Source: Halosolutus halophilus
GTDB taxonomy: Archaea; Halobacteriota; Halobacteria; Halobacteriales; Natrialbaceae
Assembly (NCBI RefSeq): GCF_022869805.1
Contig: NZ_CP094974.1
Span: 2,480,001-2,544,000 of the forward strand
Direction: 5' to 3'
Length of the DNA stretch: 64,000 nucleotides
The notes under the pieces are model-generated. The model ran no database searches and had not been told where the DNA came from. It saw nothing but the letters and a program-made list of their open reading frames with translations. Below are positions 18,419-27,278 of the stretch, one piece after another (the first letter of the stretch is position 1; each line of letters starts with the position of its first letter). The position numbers and the translations under genes were made by a program.

Positions 18419-19183
18419 TCAATCGATCGCGTCGTCCGACTCGTCCTGCTCCCCGCTCTCGCCGCGGTGCTCGGCCAGCGCTTCATCGATCGTCAACTCG
18501 CCGGCCGCAACCCGCCTCGCGAGCAGTTCGTCGATCGCCCGGTTCTCCTCGCTCTGCTCGCGCGATCGGTCCCTGATGACCTGGAGTTCGCCGTCCGTCG
18601 GTTCGATCTCCCGGGCGTCGACGACCTCGCCCTCGAGTCGTGCGATGTTGACCGCGGCGAGGACGTCGCCCATCCCCCGGGATCCGGTGCCGAGGTAGGG
18701 CGTGGTTCCCGTCTCGTCGACGAGTTCGACCCGGACGTCCTCCAGGTCGTTGACCAGCGTCGCCCCCTCGAGCCGGGAGCCGTCACCGACTCGGACGATC
18801 GGAGACGGTGCGTCGCTCGCCTCGCGCTGGATGACGTCGACGGCGTCCGACAGCGGGACCTGGAATGCGGCGACGACCATCTCGCCCGCCAGCACGGCGA
18901 TGCCGGGTTTCCGACCGGGGTCGACGCCGATGATCGTTCGGCCGCCGTCGCCCCGTACGGCGGTCAACGCCTGGTCGACCGCCCGTCGCGGCGCGTCCGG
19001 ATCCGCGACGATCGTCGTCACGCCGGTGAAGTCGTCGGCGTGGTCCGCGTCCGTCACGACCACCGCGGTCTCGTCCGGCAACCCCTCGCCGGGTTCGACG
19101 GTCGTAAACGTGGTCCCGCGGTCGCGAAGCTCGTTGACGACGCCGTGGTAGACTTCGAAATCTTCGGTTGCGACGACGATCAC
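18419..19183 (-). CDS. predicted RuvX/YqgF-like RNase H-fold protein, haloarchaeal
   Basis: 254 residues from a GTG at 19183. An upstream ATG at 19237 is possible, but a TATA-like TTTATTC at 19208-19214 lies between them and about 27 bases before the GTG, and the natural N-terminus would be VIVVATEDFEVYHG. Residues 1-80 look like a Rossmann-like regulatory domain. The second domain follows the RuvC/YqgF order: IIGVDPGRKPGIAV (first Asp), IVRVGDG, VELVDETGTT (Glu, as in YqgF DErlTT) and GDVLAAVNIARLEG (last Asp). A charged helical tail ends with an acidic segment. It is divergent from radB, which suggests a repair or recombination role. A damaged copy lies at 2727-2900. The nuclease assignment is an inference from motifs. 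Confidence 0.68.
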   Translation of the reverse strand: MIVVATEDFEVYHGVVNELRDRGTTFTTVEPGEGLPDETAVVVTDADHADDFTGVTTIVADPDAPRRAVDQALTAVRGDGGRTIIGVDPGRKPGIAVLAGEMVVAAFQVPLSDAVDVIQREASDAPSPIVRVGDGSRLEGATLVNDLEDVRVELVDETGTTPYLGTGSRGMGDVLAAVNIARLEGEVVDAREIEPTDGELQVIRDRSREQSEENRAIDELLARRVAAGELTIDEALAEHRGESGEQDESDDAID

Positions 19184-19367
19184 GGCTGGTCCTTCGGGCC
19201 CGGTCCGAATAAACGTACGCGAACCACCCCGAACCATCCCTGCGGCGCGGCCGTGTCGACGAGTTCGATCCGATCCTCACCCGGGCGCTCCGATCGTCTC
19301 CCGGTCGATCGAACCGGTCGTGATCCGCATTCGGGGCCTTTTTGCCCGCCACTCACTAACTCGAACC

Positions 19368-20126
19368 GTGACCGACGAGGCGATCCAGACCGGCTGTGGC
19401 CCGGTCGACGAGTTACTCGGTGGGGGGTTCGAACGCGGAACCGTCACGCAGTTGTACGGTCCGCCAGCGGCGGGCAAGACGAACATCGCGCTCTCGGCCG
19501 CGGTCGAGACCGCCGCCGCCGGCGGTACCGCCGTCTACATCGACACCGAAGGGGTCTCGATCGATCGGTTCGAGCAGTTGCTCTCGGCCCGCGTCGACGA
19601 CGCGGTCGGGACGCTCGGCGAGACAGACGCGTCGGGCGACGGAGACGGTGGAGACGACGTCGAGGCGGTCGCCTCCAGCATCGTCATCGAGGAGGCGCTC
19701 GATTTCGAGGAACAGGCCGAGGCCGTCCGGGACGCCGAGGAGTTCGCCGACCGCGCCGATCTGATCGTCCTCGACAGCGCGACCGGCTTCTACCGCCTCG
19801 AACGCACCGGCGAAGGGGACGACGGCGAGGCCCTCCGTCGCGTCGCGCGGCAGGTGACACACCTCCTCTCGCTCGCGCGCAAACACGACCTCGCGGTCGT
19901 GGTGACGAACCAGGTGTTCACGGATCCCGACGCCGATCGGACCCGCCCCCTCGGCGGGAACACGCTGGAGCACTGGACCGGTGCCGTGGTCCGCGTCGAA
20001 CGCTTCCGCGGCGGAAACCGGCGCGCGTCCCTCGAGAAACACCGATCGAAGGCGGCCGGCGACTCGGTCCAGTTCCGGATCACCGAGTCCGGACTCGAGG
20101 GAAGCGAGGACGGCGGTCGACTGTAG
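19368..20126 (+). CDS. radB: DNA repair and recombination protein RadB
   Basis: 252 residues from the GTG at 19368, preferred because RadB proteins begin close to the IPTGCGPVDDLLGGG motif (here IQTGCGPVDELLGGG). An ATG at 19320 would add 16 unusual residues. Walker A is GPPAAGKT (31-38) and Walker B is LIVLDS. The family is a short RecA-core RadA paralogue lacking the N-terminal helix-hairpin-helix domain, and acts as a recombination mediator for RadA in archaea. A Gly/Asp insertion (ASGDGDGGDD) follows the first strand-helix unit. The gene is divergent from the RuvX-like gene with about 185 bases between starts. Confidence 0.93.
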   Translation: MTDEAIQTGCGPVDELLGGGFERGTVTQLYGPPAAGKTNIALSAAVETAAAGGTAVYIDTEGVSIDRFEQLLSARVDDAVGTLGETDASGDGDGGDDVEAVASSIVIEEALDFEEQAEAVRDAEEFADRADLIVLDSATGFYRLERTGEGDDGEALRRVARQVTHLLSLARKHDLAVVVTNQVFTDPDADRTRPLGGNTLEHWTGAVVRVERFRGGNRRASLEKHRSKAAGDSVQFRITESGLEGSEDGGRL

Positions 20127-20325
20127 GGGCCCGAGAGACGAACGCACACTGGGAACTGGCCGTCGTACACGACCGCGGGCCGCGCGCGTCGACAGTAATG
20201 GTGGTAACGGATCGGCTACCGGCGGTAACGGATCGCCCGTCCGGCTTCGAATCGGTGCTGGATCGGCAGCAGAACACCGATCGAGATCGGAATCGGAAAA
20301 GAACGCCCTCGGTACCGGATCGTGA

Positions 20326-21483
20326 CTACAGTTCGTTGAGTTTGCGGAGGAGTTGCCCGCGGTACTCCTCGTCGCTCGTGACGCCTTTCACCTCGAGGAC
20401 GTTGCGTTCGAGTTTGTCGAGCGCCACCCGGAACGAGTTCTCGGCACCGTAGCCTTCGCCGGTGCCGGCGACCTGTCCCTTGTTGGTCCGGAGGCGAATC
20501 TGGCAGAGGACCAGGGGCGTCCCGCGGAGTTTCTCGTTGTGTTCGTTGAATCGGACGTGGGCGTGCATCACCTGCATGTCCTGGTACTTGTCGGCGACGT
20601 CCTGGATGCTCTCGACGATCGACTCGCGGGAGATGGTGTCGAGCAGCGAGATGTTCGTGATCTGGACGTCCATGCGGTCCTCTTCGGTGTAGGTCAGCGC
20701 CCGCAGGACGTCCGTCTTGGTGAGGACGCCGATCACGATCCGATCGTCGTCCTCGGGGGTGACCATCAGTCCCGCGTAATCCTGCTCGAGCATCGTCTCG
20801 ACGGCCACCTTCACGCTGGTATCGAGCGTGGTCGTCTCGACGGGGCTGTTCATGATGTCGTAGACCGGGACGTCGAGCAGACGCTGCGAGTCGCCGACTC
20901 GATCGCCGGTCGTCGTCGAGTGGTTCTCGCGGATGACGAAGTCGGCGATGTCGTGGGTCGTCACGACCCCGGTGAGAAAGCCGTTCTCGTTGAGTACCGG
21001 GAGCCGAGAGATGCCGTGTTCCCGGAGGTGGTTGATCGCCTTCCCGACCCCGTCGTCCTCCTGGAGGGTCACCGGATCGTCGGTGTAGATGTCCTCGACG
21101 TCGAGCGTGTCCAGGTTGTCGAGTACCGCTTCGAGAATCGCGTCGTCGCTGATGACGCCCCAGAGGTCGTCGTGTTCGAAGACCGGCGCGACCTTCGAGT
21201 TGGATTCGATCAGGACCCGTGCCGTCTCCCTGACGTCCTCCTGTCGATCGACCTTGGGGGCCGGTGAGTTCCGACTGGGTTTGATCAGCGCCGCGACCTT
21301 GGCGTCGTCCTCGACGTGAGACTGGAGGACCTCCCGCTCGCTGATGACGCCCTCGTACTCCCCATCGTCCGTGACGATGATCCCCTTGGGGTTGCCGTTC
21401 TCGAAGGTCGAACGGACCTTCCCCATGCGCGTTCCGACGTCGACTTCGATGTAATCCTGGGTGGCGATATCAGCGATATTCAT
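20326..21483 (-). CDS. four-CBS protein with C-terminal HPF/S30AE-like domain
   Basis: 385 residues from the ATG complement 21481-21483; upstream frame extension is not supported. Four CBS motifs follow one another: about 1-60 (IIVTDDGEYEGVISERE), 70-120 (LWGVISDDAI), 130-190 (GFLTGVVTTHD) and 200-265 (VIGVLTKTD). CBS pairs normally bind adenine nucleotides. The last 110 residues start MDVQITNISLL and end FRVALDKLERNVLEVKG. Their strand-helix-strand-strand-strand-helix order matches hibernation promoting factor (S30AE). This suggests an energy-sensing ribosome-associated factor. The HPF assignment rests on pattern and order, not on a search. Confidence 0.7.
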   Translation of the reverse strand: MNIADIATQDYIEVDVGTRMGKVRSTFENGNPKGIIVTDDGEYEGVISEREVLQSHVEDDAKVAALIKPSRNSPAPKVDRQEDVRETARVLIESNSKVAPVFEHDDLWGVISDDAILEAVLDNLDTLDVEDIYTDDPVTLQEDDGVGKAINHLREHGISRLPVLNENGFLTGVVTTHDIADFVIRENHSTTTGDRVGDSQRLLDVPVYDIMNSPVETTTLDTSVKVAVETMLEQDYAGLMVTPEDDDRIVIGVLTKTDVLRALTYTEEDRMDVQITNISLLDTISRESIVESIQDVADKYQDMQVMHAHVRFNEHNEKLRGTPLVLCQIRLRTNKGQVAGTGEGYGAENSFRVALDKLERNVLEVKGVTSDEEYRGQLLRKLNEL

Positions 21484-21715
21484 CCTTCTGTCGGGTGTTT
21501 GCCCGCGGAGGTATTTAACCTTGGCAAGCATGGGCCGCCAACTCATACCCCCCTGAACGCACTGTGGGCCGGAGACGGCCCCACGAGTCCCATCCGGTGA
21601 ACGCCTCCCGTTGAAGGCAACTGCAACCGTGGGACCCACGGAACTTCGGCGCGTCGCCCGTGGAATCGATCGTGACCGACGGAGTGTTTTTCTATCGTGT
21701 CATCGTACCGGAGAT

Positions 21716-22024
21716 ATGGCATCGGACATCAGCGTGCTCGGCCGATATACGTATCTCGCCACCGAACTGTTCTGGGGCGCCGTCGCCGCCCTCCTGCTGT
21801 GGCGCGCCGATGCCCTTCGGAAGGCGGCCGTCACGATCGCCGCGCTGTACCCGATCGCCTACGTCTGGGACCGGTACACGCTGGCAGTCGGCGTCTTCGA
21901 GATCAACCTCCGGACGGGAGTCGACGTCGCCGGCATCCCGATCGAGGAGCACCTCTTCATGGCCGTCGTCCCCGGCCTCGTCATCGGCATCCACGAGACG
22001 ATCTTCGGGTCGGACCCGGCGTGA
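21716..22024 (+). CDS. single lycopene-cyclase-domain membrane protein
   Basis: 102 residues from the ATG at 21716, with three hydrophobic helices. The motif GIPIEEHLFM matches the PxEE motif of the CrtYc/CrtYd-type lycopene cyclase domain. Known haloarchaeal cyclases carry two such domains in one chain, while this protein has only one, so it would need to dimerise or have a different substrate. No carotenoid gene lies next to it. The region upstream shows no clear TATA. Function as a cyclase is uncertain. Confidence 0.72.
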   Translation: MASDISVLGRYTYLATELFWGAVAALLLWRADALRKAAVTIAALYPIAYVWDRYTLAVGVFEINLRTGVDVAGIPIEEHLFMAVVPGLVIGIHETIFGSDPA

Positions 22025-22159
22025 TTACGGGCGAACGAAGGACGAACGGGCGAACGAACGAACGATCACGGGACCGCGTTATTTCAGCGGCGATGGATGT
22101 GTCAGCGACTGCGAGCCATCACGGCAACCTTATTTCGTCGCGACGAAGTTTCAGGTACG

Positions 22160-22915
22160 ATGGCTGGCCGTCCCAACGCCCCGTCTGACGGCGACGATCG
22201 CGACGACCGTGCCCTCGTGGGATCGCTGGTCCGGTTTCTCGTCGGCGTCCTGCTCTTCTGTGCGATCGTCGTCGGATCGCTCCTGATCGCACCCCAGTTC
22301 GTCGACGACGTCGAGATCGGCGACGTCGAGATCGATTCCCAGCCCCAGCCCAGTTCGGAGCCGCCGCCGGCCGGCGAGCGCAATCCCGACGTCACCGACC
22401 CCGCCGATCCCGGCGTCTCGACCTACGAGACCGACGTCGAAACCGTCTCCTCGGACACCGTCGAGGACTTCGTTCACGCCGAAGTGAACGATAGACGCGC
22501 CGAACACGGCCTCGAGCCGCTCGAGTGGGACGGCACCGTCGCCTCCGTCTCCCGTGCCCACAGCAGCGACATGGCCGATCGCGACTACTTCGCGCACACG
22601 AATCCCGATGGCGAGGGCCCCTACGATCGGTTCACCGCCGTCGACGACTACTGCCAGGGCTACGGCGAGAACATCGCCCTGACGTGGCTCGATCGACCCG
22701 TCGAGGAGCCCGGAGACGAAGACGACGTCACGGAGTACCAGACCGCCGAGGGCGTCGCGACCGGACTGGTCAACCAGTGGATGAACTCCACGGACCACCG
22801 GGAGGCGATTCTCGAGGAACACGCGTCCCACGGCTGGGATCGTGGCGGCGTCGGAGTCTACATCGCGGACGACGGTGCCGTCTACGCGAGCCAGAACTTC
22901 TGTCTCGAGTGGTAG
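22160..22915 (+). CDS. membrane-anchored CAP (SCP/PR1) domain protein
   Basis: 251 residues from the ATG at 22160. A TATA-like CTTATTTC at about 22130-22137 stands 22 bases before it, suggesting a leaderless transcript. One N-terminal helix (LVGVLLFCAIVVGSLLI area) is followed by a Pro/Asp-rich linker and a CAP domain from about residue 95: HAEVNDRRAEHGLEPL, VSRAHSSDMADRDYFAH (first His), GENIAL, and DHREAILEEHASHGWDRGGVGV (second His region). The domain is outside the membrane. Prokaryotic CAP proteins are secreted and mostly uncharacterised. The Cys in CQGYG and the one in NFCLEW may form a disulfide. Confidence 0.85.
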   Translation: MAGRPNAPSDGDDRDDRALVGSLVRFLVGVLLFCAIVVGSLLIAPQFVDDVEIGDVEIDSQPQPSSEPPPAGERNPDVTDPADPGVSTYETDVETVSSDTVEDFVHAEVNDRRAEHGLEPLEWDGTVASVSRAHSSDMADRDYFAHTNPDGEGPYDRFTAVDDYCQGYGENIALTWLDRPVEEPGDEDDVTEYQTAEGVATGLVNQWMNSTDHREAILEEHASHGWDRGGVGVYIADDGAVYASQNFCLEW

Positions 22916-23037
22916 TTCGTCCCGCCGATCGTCTCGGCGACGCCGATGCTGATGCCGATGCGACGTCCGTGACGTCGCCGCTTCCGCGCAGTGCGGGGAT
23001 GTTTCAGGTTCTTGGCAGTGGGCGCCGTAGTGGTCCT

Positions 23038-23850
23038 ATGGAGGTTCCGGAGACGCTCACTGCGATTTACAGGACGGCGAGCGATCGTGACGTCACGTTC
23101 CTGGCGGCCGGCTTCGCCTACTACGCGTTCGTCTCGTTGATCCCACTGGTGTTGCTCGCGCTCGTCGTCGGCTCCCTGCTCGGTGGCGAAGCCGCCGCCG
23201 AGCGACTCATCGTGATCGCCGGTGACTTCCTCCCGCCGGCCGGGGGAGAACTCGTCACCGACGCGCTCACGACGGAATCCGGGCGAACCGAGGCGACCGT
23301 CGCCGCACTCGTCGTCGCCGCGTGGGGTGCACTGAAGGTCTTTCGCGGACTCAGCCTCGCGTTCGACAAGGTCTACGACGAGGTCGGCGAGGATTCGCTG
23401 GTCGACGAGATCCGCGACGGCCTCACCGTCATCCTCGCGGGTACCGGCGCACTCGTACTGATGGTCGTCGTCGGGGCGGTTATCGGCGTCGCCGCCGACG
23501 CGATCCCTTTCGCGGGGCTCGTGAGCTGGGTCACGCTACTGTTCGGCCTCGTGCTCGTCTTCCTCCCGATCTACTACGTCCTCCCGCCGATCCCGGTCGC
23601 GGTGAGCGAGATCCTCCCGGGTGCGGTCTTCGCCGCCGTCGGCTGGACGATCCTTCAGGCCGGGTTCCAGATCTATGCAGCCAACGCCGGCCGTTACGCG
23701 GCCTACGGCGCCGTCGGCGTCGTCATCCTCTTCGTCACCTGGCTCTACTTCGCCGGCATCCTCATCCTCGTCGGGGCGGTTATCAACGTCGTCCTCGCGC
23801 GGCCGGCACTCGCCGAGGACGCGTCCGCGGAGTCGGTTGCCGGAGACTGA
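23038..23850 (+). CDS. YihY/BrkB-family inner membrane protein
   Basis: 270 residues from the ATG at 23038. Six hydrophobic helices are separated by short loops. The opening DVTFLAAGFAYYAFVSLIPL is the typical signature of the YihY/virulence factor BrkB family, and the closing RYAAYGAVGVVILFVTWLYFAG is equally diagnostic. The family is not RNase BN, as once believed, and its transport or structural role is still unclear. It is followed immediately after the stop by an 82-base palindromic element. Monocistronic by context. Confidence 0.87.
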   Translation: MEVPETLTAIYRTASDRDVTFLAAGFAYYAFVSLIPLVLLALVVGSLLGGEAAAERLIVIAGDFLPPAGGELVTDALTTESGRTEATVAALVVAAWGALKVFRGLSLAFDKVYDEVGEDSLVDEIRDGLTVILAGTGALVLMVVVGAVIGVAADAIPFAGLVSWVTLLFGLVLVFLPIYYVLPPIPVAVSEILPGAVFAAVGWTILQAGFQIYAANAGRYAAYGAVGVVILFVTWLYFAGILILVGAVINVVLARPALAEDASAESVAGD

Positions 23851-23932
23851 TACAGTAGCCACTGAAAGCCAGTGCACACCCGATCGCACAGCCGTCGTGC
23901 GATCGGTGTAAACCGTTTCAGTGGTTACTGTA
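23851..23932. repeat. 82-bp two-armed palindromic element
   Basis: The outer arms 23851-23867 (TACAGTAGCCACTGAAA) and 23916-23932 are reverse complements with 16 of 17 matches. An inner pair, 23876-23889 (ACACCCGATCGCAC) and 23896-23908, pairs with one bulged base around a 6-base loop. The element begins directly after the TGA of the YihY gene. It could act as a transcript terminator, or be one copy of a dispersed REP/MITE-like repeat. No second copy is in this window. Confidence 0.65.
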
Positions 23933-24122
23933 GACGAGGCACGACCCGTCGTACGTCCCGATTCCGGCGCTACGGTCGACTCGGGGTGGATCGATCGCTG
24001 GCGACCGCCCCACACCCGGTCCGAATCGTCCGCGACCGATCGATTCAGGGCGGAACGTGTCCGATACGTGAACCGACACCACAGGGGAAACGTTATGATC
24101 ACGCGGTCGACACACCACGACA

Positions 24123-24857
24123 ATGAGCGACGGACGATCATCCGCGGCCGATTCCGGACCCGAGTCGGAGTCGTCGGTCGACGATGGGGACAGTTCCGAG
24201 CCGGGCGGCGGACCGCAGCGCGTCGTCTCGGACGAGAGCGTCGACGACATCCTCGACTCCCTGAACGAGACGGACGCGACGGACGCGACGGACGCGAACG
24301 AGAGTGACGAGGCAGCCACCAGGACGCGGCTGGAGGGCGACTACGTCGAGTCCGCTCCCGACGAGACCACCGTCGCCAGTTCGCCACCGGCCGCGTCCGA
24401 GCCGACGGCAGACGCGACCGATCCGGCCGACCGATCGGCCGACGAGGACGGCGAGGGCGGTGATGAGGATACGAGAGGCGAATCTGCCGCCGAGGAGAGT
24501 GCCGACGACGGCTCCGTCGCCAGCGACGACGCGCTCGACGAACTCGCCGATCGAGTCGAGCGCGGGACCGTCACCGGCGCGGACGTCCGCGCTGCCGAGG
24601 CGGGCGAGGGTCGCGAGGCGACGCCCGCGATCGACGACGTGGAACTCACGGTGGACGACCTCGAGGAGACGAGACCGTCGATCGGGTCCGGGACCGGAGG
24701 TGGGGGTGACGAACCCGCCGACGACGCCGGCCCGCTCGCGGGATCGATCGACGCGGACGGCCGCCCGGACGCGAGCGGTGGCGACCCCGGCGAACCGACT
24801 GAGCAGGACGAGTCGACCGGGATTCTGGGACGACTCGTACGGCTTTTCTCGCGGTAG
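24123..24857 (+). CDS. acidic disordered protein with C-terminal amphipathic helix
   Basis: 244 residues, very rich in Asp, Glu, Ser, Ala and Gly and lacking Cys. No fold is obvious. Short conserved-looking patches are ESVDDILDSLNE (43-54), DDALDELADRVERGTVTGADVRAAE and IDDVELTVDDLEETRPSIG. The C-terminus is GILGRLVRLFSR, a basic amphipathic helix that could touch a membrane or a partner. Low-complexity ATDATDAT near residue 52 comes from a 9-base tandem repeat. The composition bias supports coding. Function unknown. Confidence 0.65.
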   Translation: MSDGRSSAADSGPESESSVDDGDSSEPGGGPQRVVSDESVDDILDSLNETDATDATDANESDEAATRTRLEGDYVESAPDETTVASSPPAASEPTADATDPADRSADEDGEGGDEDTRGESAAEESADDGSVASDDALDELADRVERGTVTGADVRAAEAGEGREATPAIDDVELTVDDLEETRPSIGSGTGGGGDEPADDAGPLAGSIDADGRPDASGGDPGEPTEQDESTGILGRLVRLFSR

Positions 24858-24959
24858 GGCACCAGTTGCGGGCGGTTCGATCTCGCGCAACACGGCCGCC
24901 GGTTGGCGACCGGACGAGCCGGTATCTGACGGGCCGACCGCCAGGTTGCGGTCCGACGC

Positions 24960-27080
24960 TCAGTCCTCGGTTCGACTCGTGACCGCCGGCAAGGTGAACG
25001 AGAAGGTCGCTCCCTCGCCGAGGTCGGATTCGACCCAGATGTCTCCGTCGTGTCGTTCGACGATCCGCTCACAGAGGGCGAGGCCGATTCCAGTACCGGT
25101 GTGCTCCTCGCGACCGTGGAGCCGCTGGAACACCTCGAAGATGCGCTCCTGATCGTCGGGCCCGATGCCGATCCCCTCGTCGGCGACGGACACCGTCCAT
25201 TTCGTCCCGTTTCGTTCGGCGGAGACCCGTATCCGTGGTGGCTCCGCACCGCTGTACTCGATCGCGTTGGACAGGAGATTCTGGAATACCTGCTGTAACT
25301 GCCCCTCGTCGCCCACGACGCGAGGGAGCGACTCCGCCGTGATCTCGGCATCACTCCGCTCGATCGTCACCTGAAGGTTCTCTCGAACGCTTTCGAGGAC
25401 GGCGTTCAGATCGACGGGTTCGAACTCGTCGCCCCGCGTCTCGACGCGCGAGTACTGGAGCAGCCCCTCGATCATCTCGCGCATTCGATCGGCCCCGTCG
25501 ACGGCGTAGGCCAGGAACTCCTCGCCGTCCGCGTCGAGTTCGTCGCCGTACCGGCGCTCGATCAGTTGCAGGTAGGTGGAAACCATTCGCAGCGGTTCCT
25601 GCAGGTCGTGCGAGGCCGCGTAGGCGAACTGCTCCAGGCGCTCGTTCGACACCTCGAGGTCGGCCACCAACTCCTCGAGTTCCGTCCGGTACTGCTGGCG
25701 CTCGATCGCTTCGGCGAGGACGTTGGCGACGCTCTGGACGAAGGTGACGTCCTCGTCGGTGAACGTCCGGCTGTCGGTGTCGTGCGACCCCAGGATGCCC
25801 CACGGCTCGTCGAAGGGGCCGATAATGGTACTGATACCGCTGCTGACGTCGTGACTCGTCAGCAGTTCGGGGCCGCTGAACCGCGTTTCTTCCTCGAGAT
25901 TCTCGACCACGATCGGGTGATCGTTCGCCAGGGTGTACGCGGCCTGGGAGTCCGCTTCGATGGCAGAGACCATCTCCGAACCGACGAGGCCGTCCTGCCA
26001 CCCGACGCCCTGGCGAAGCAGGAGGGCATCGCCGCGCTCGTCGAGATCGAGCACTTTGCAGAACTCGGTGTCGAGGACGGACGCCACCTGACGGGTCGCT
26101 TCGCGCATGAGGTCGTCGATGTCGTCGGTCTCGAGGGCGAACTGCCCGAGGTCGGCCACGACCTGTTGCTGACGGGCCCGATGTTCGAGCACCCGTTCGC
26201 GCTCCTTGCGATCGGAAATGTCACGCCCGATTCCCGCCAGTACCGACTTGCCGTCGGGCGTCTCGAGCGTCGACGCGGCGAACTCGTAGGGAACGTGTTC
26301 GCCGGCCTTCGTGAGCAGATCCCCCTCGATCTGGACGCTCCCGGTTTCGAACCCCTCTGCGATCGCGTTCGCGATCGTCTCGCGATCGCCTTCCGCGACG
26401 AATTCCACTGCGTTCATCGACGCGACTTCCGCGTTCGAATAGCCCGTTACCTCACAGAGACTTTCGTTCCACCGCTGAAGACTACCGTCCTCCTCGAGCA
26501 CGTAGAAGACGTCGTGAATGGCATCCAGCACGTGATCGGTGTACTGCCTGTAGCGCTCGAGGCGCTCGTTTGACTCTTCGAGTCGGCTATTCGCCTCCTC
26601 GAATCGCTGCACCGTTTCTTCGAGTTCCGCCTGCGTTCGTTCGAGTTTCCGGTTGCGCTGTTCGAGTTGCCGCGTTCGCGTTTTGGCCTGTCCGTCGTAG
26701 ACGCCCACCGCGAAGCCCGCGACGCTGCTGAGCGCCGTCAGGATCGGCGGCGCCGTCGCTGGATTGGTAACGCTCCCGTCGGGTTGCAGGTGATAGAGGA
26801 CGAGTACACTTGCCATTGCGCCGAAGCCGGCGAGACACCAGCCAACGATGTCGGGGTAGAACTCGGCGTCGATATCGACCCGAGATATCCAATAGCCACC
26901 GTAGATGAGGACGAACCCGGGGACGGCGATCAGCAGTGTGACGATGAGGACGTTCCCGAGCGGGACGCCGCGATCGATCTGTACGAGTGCCCGTCCTGCG
27001 GCAAGCGCAACGTACAGCCCACCGATCGCTTCGATGACGCGCCTCGCGCCAACCGCGGACAGGTGGCGGTTCCAGACCAC
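24960..27080 (-). CDS. PAS-GAF sensor histidine kinase with membrane N-terminus
   Basis: 706 residues from a GTG at 27080, chosen because a TATA-like box (27104-27110) lies 24 bases upstream and the upstream in-frame sequence is Arg-rich. An ATG at 27158 or 27236 would add 26-52 residues. About four membrane helices (1-125) are followed by a coiled coil (about 130-180), a PAS domain (about 185-300), a GAF domain (about 315-460), HisKA with phospho-acceptor AYAASHDLQEPLR (His about 491) and HATPase with NLLSNAIEYS, DEGIGIGP and GTGIGLAL. It autophosphorylates on His in response to an unknown cytoplasmic signal. No response regulator is adjacent, as is common in haloarchaea. Confidence 0.88.
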   Translation of the reverse strand: MVWNRHLSAVGARRVIEAIGGLYVALAAGRALVQIDRGVPLGNVLIVTLLIAVPGFVLIYGGYWISRVDIDAEFYPDIVGWCLAGFGAMASVLVLYHLQPDGSVTNPATAPPILTALSSVAGFAVGVYDGQAKTRTRQLEQRNRKLERTQAELEETVQRFEEANSRLEESNERLERYRQYTDHVLDAIHDVFYVLEEDGSLQRWNESLCEVTGYSNAEVASMNAVEFVAEGDRETIANAIAEGFETGSVQIEGDLLTKAGEHVPYEFAASTLETPDGKSVLAGIGRDISDRKERERVLEHRARQQQVVADLGQFALETDDIDDLMREATRQVASVLDTEFCKVLDLDERGDALLLRQGVGWQDGLVGSEMVSAIEADSQAAYTLANDHPIVVENLEEETRFSGPELLTSHDVSSGISTIIGPFDEPWGILGSHDTDSRTFTDEDVTFVQSVANVLAEAIERQQYRTELEELVADLEVSNERLEQFAYAASHDLQEPLRMVSTYLQLIERRYGDELDADGEEFLAYAVDGADRMREMIEGLLQYSRVETRGDEFEPVDLNAVLESVRENLQVTIERSDAEITAESLPRVVGDEGQLQQVFQNLLSNAIEYSGAEPPRIRVSAERNGTKWTVSVADEGIGIGPDDQERIFEVFQRLHGREEHTGTGIGLALCERIVERHDGDIWVESDLGEGATFSFTLPAVTSRTED

Positions 27081-27278
27081 TATACTCCCTTCTAGTGGAT
27101 CGAGTTTATGGACGTTGCGTTGCCTGGTACGTCTCCACGTAGCGAGGCGATTTCGCATCCTCGACACCGACTCACGAGCGGAGACGAATTTGCTGCTCGT
27201 GGGCGACGGTGCTGCTCGCGGGAGTCGTCGGTGCAAAATCAGTAGGCTGGGTCACGATCCCGTCGCTCGCAGATTTGC

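Noticed and set aside
20190-20245. Direct repeat GGTAACGGATCG, two copies, after radB
   Set aside because: Only two short copies in a GATCG-rich genome; could arise by chance.
24268-24298. Tandem 9-base repeat giving ATDATDAT
   Set aside because: Only about three units and inside a low-complexity acidic protein, so not a separate element.
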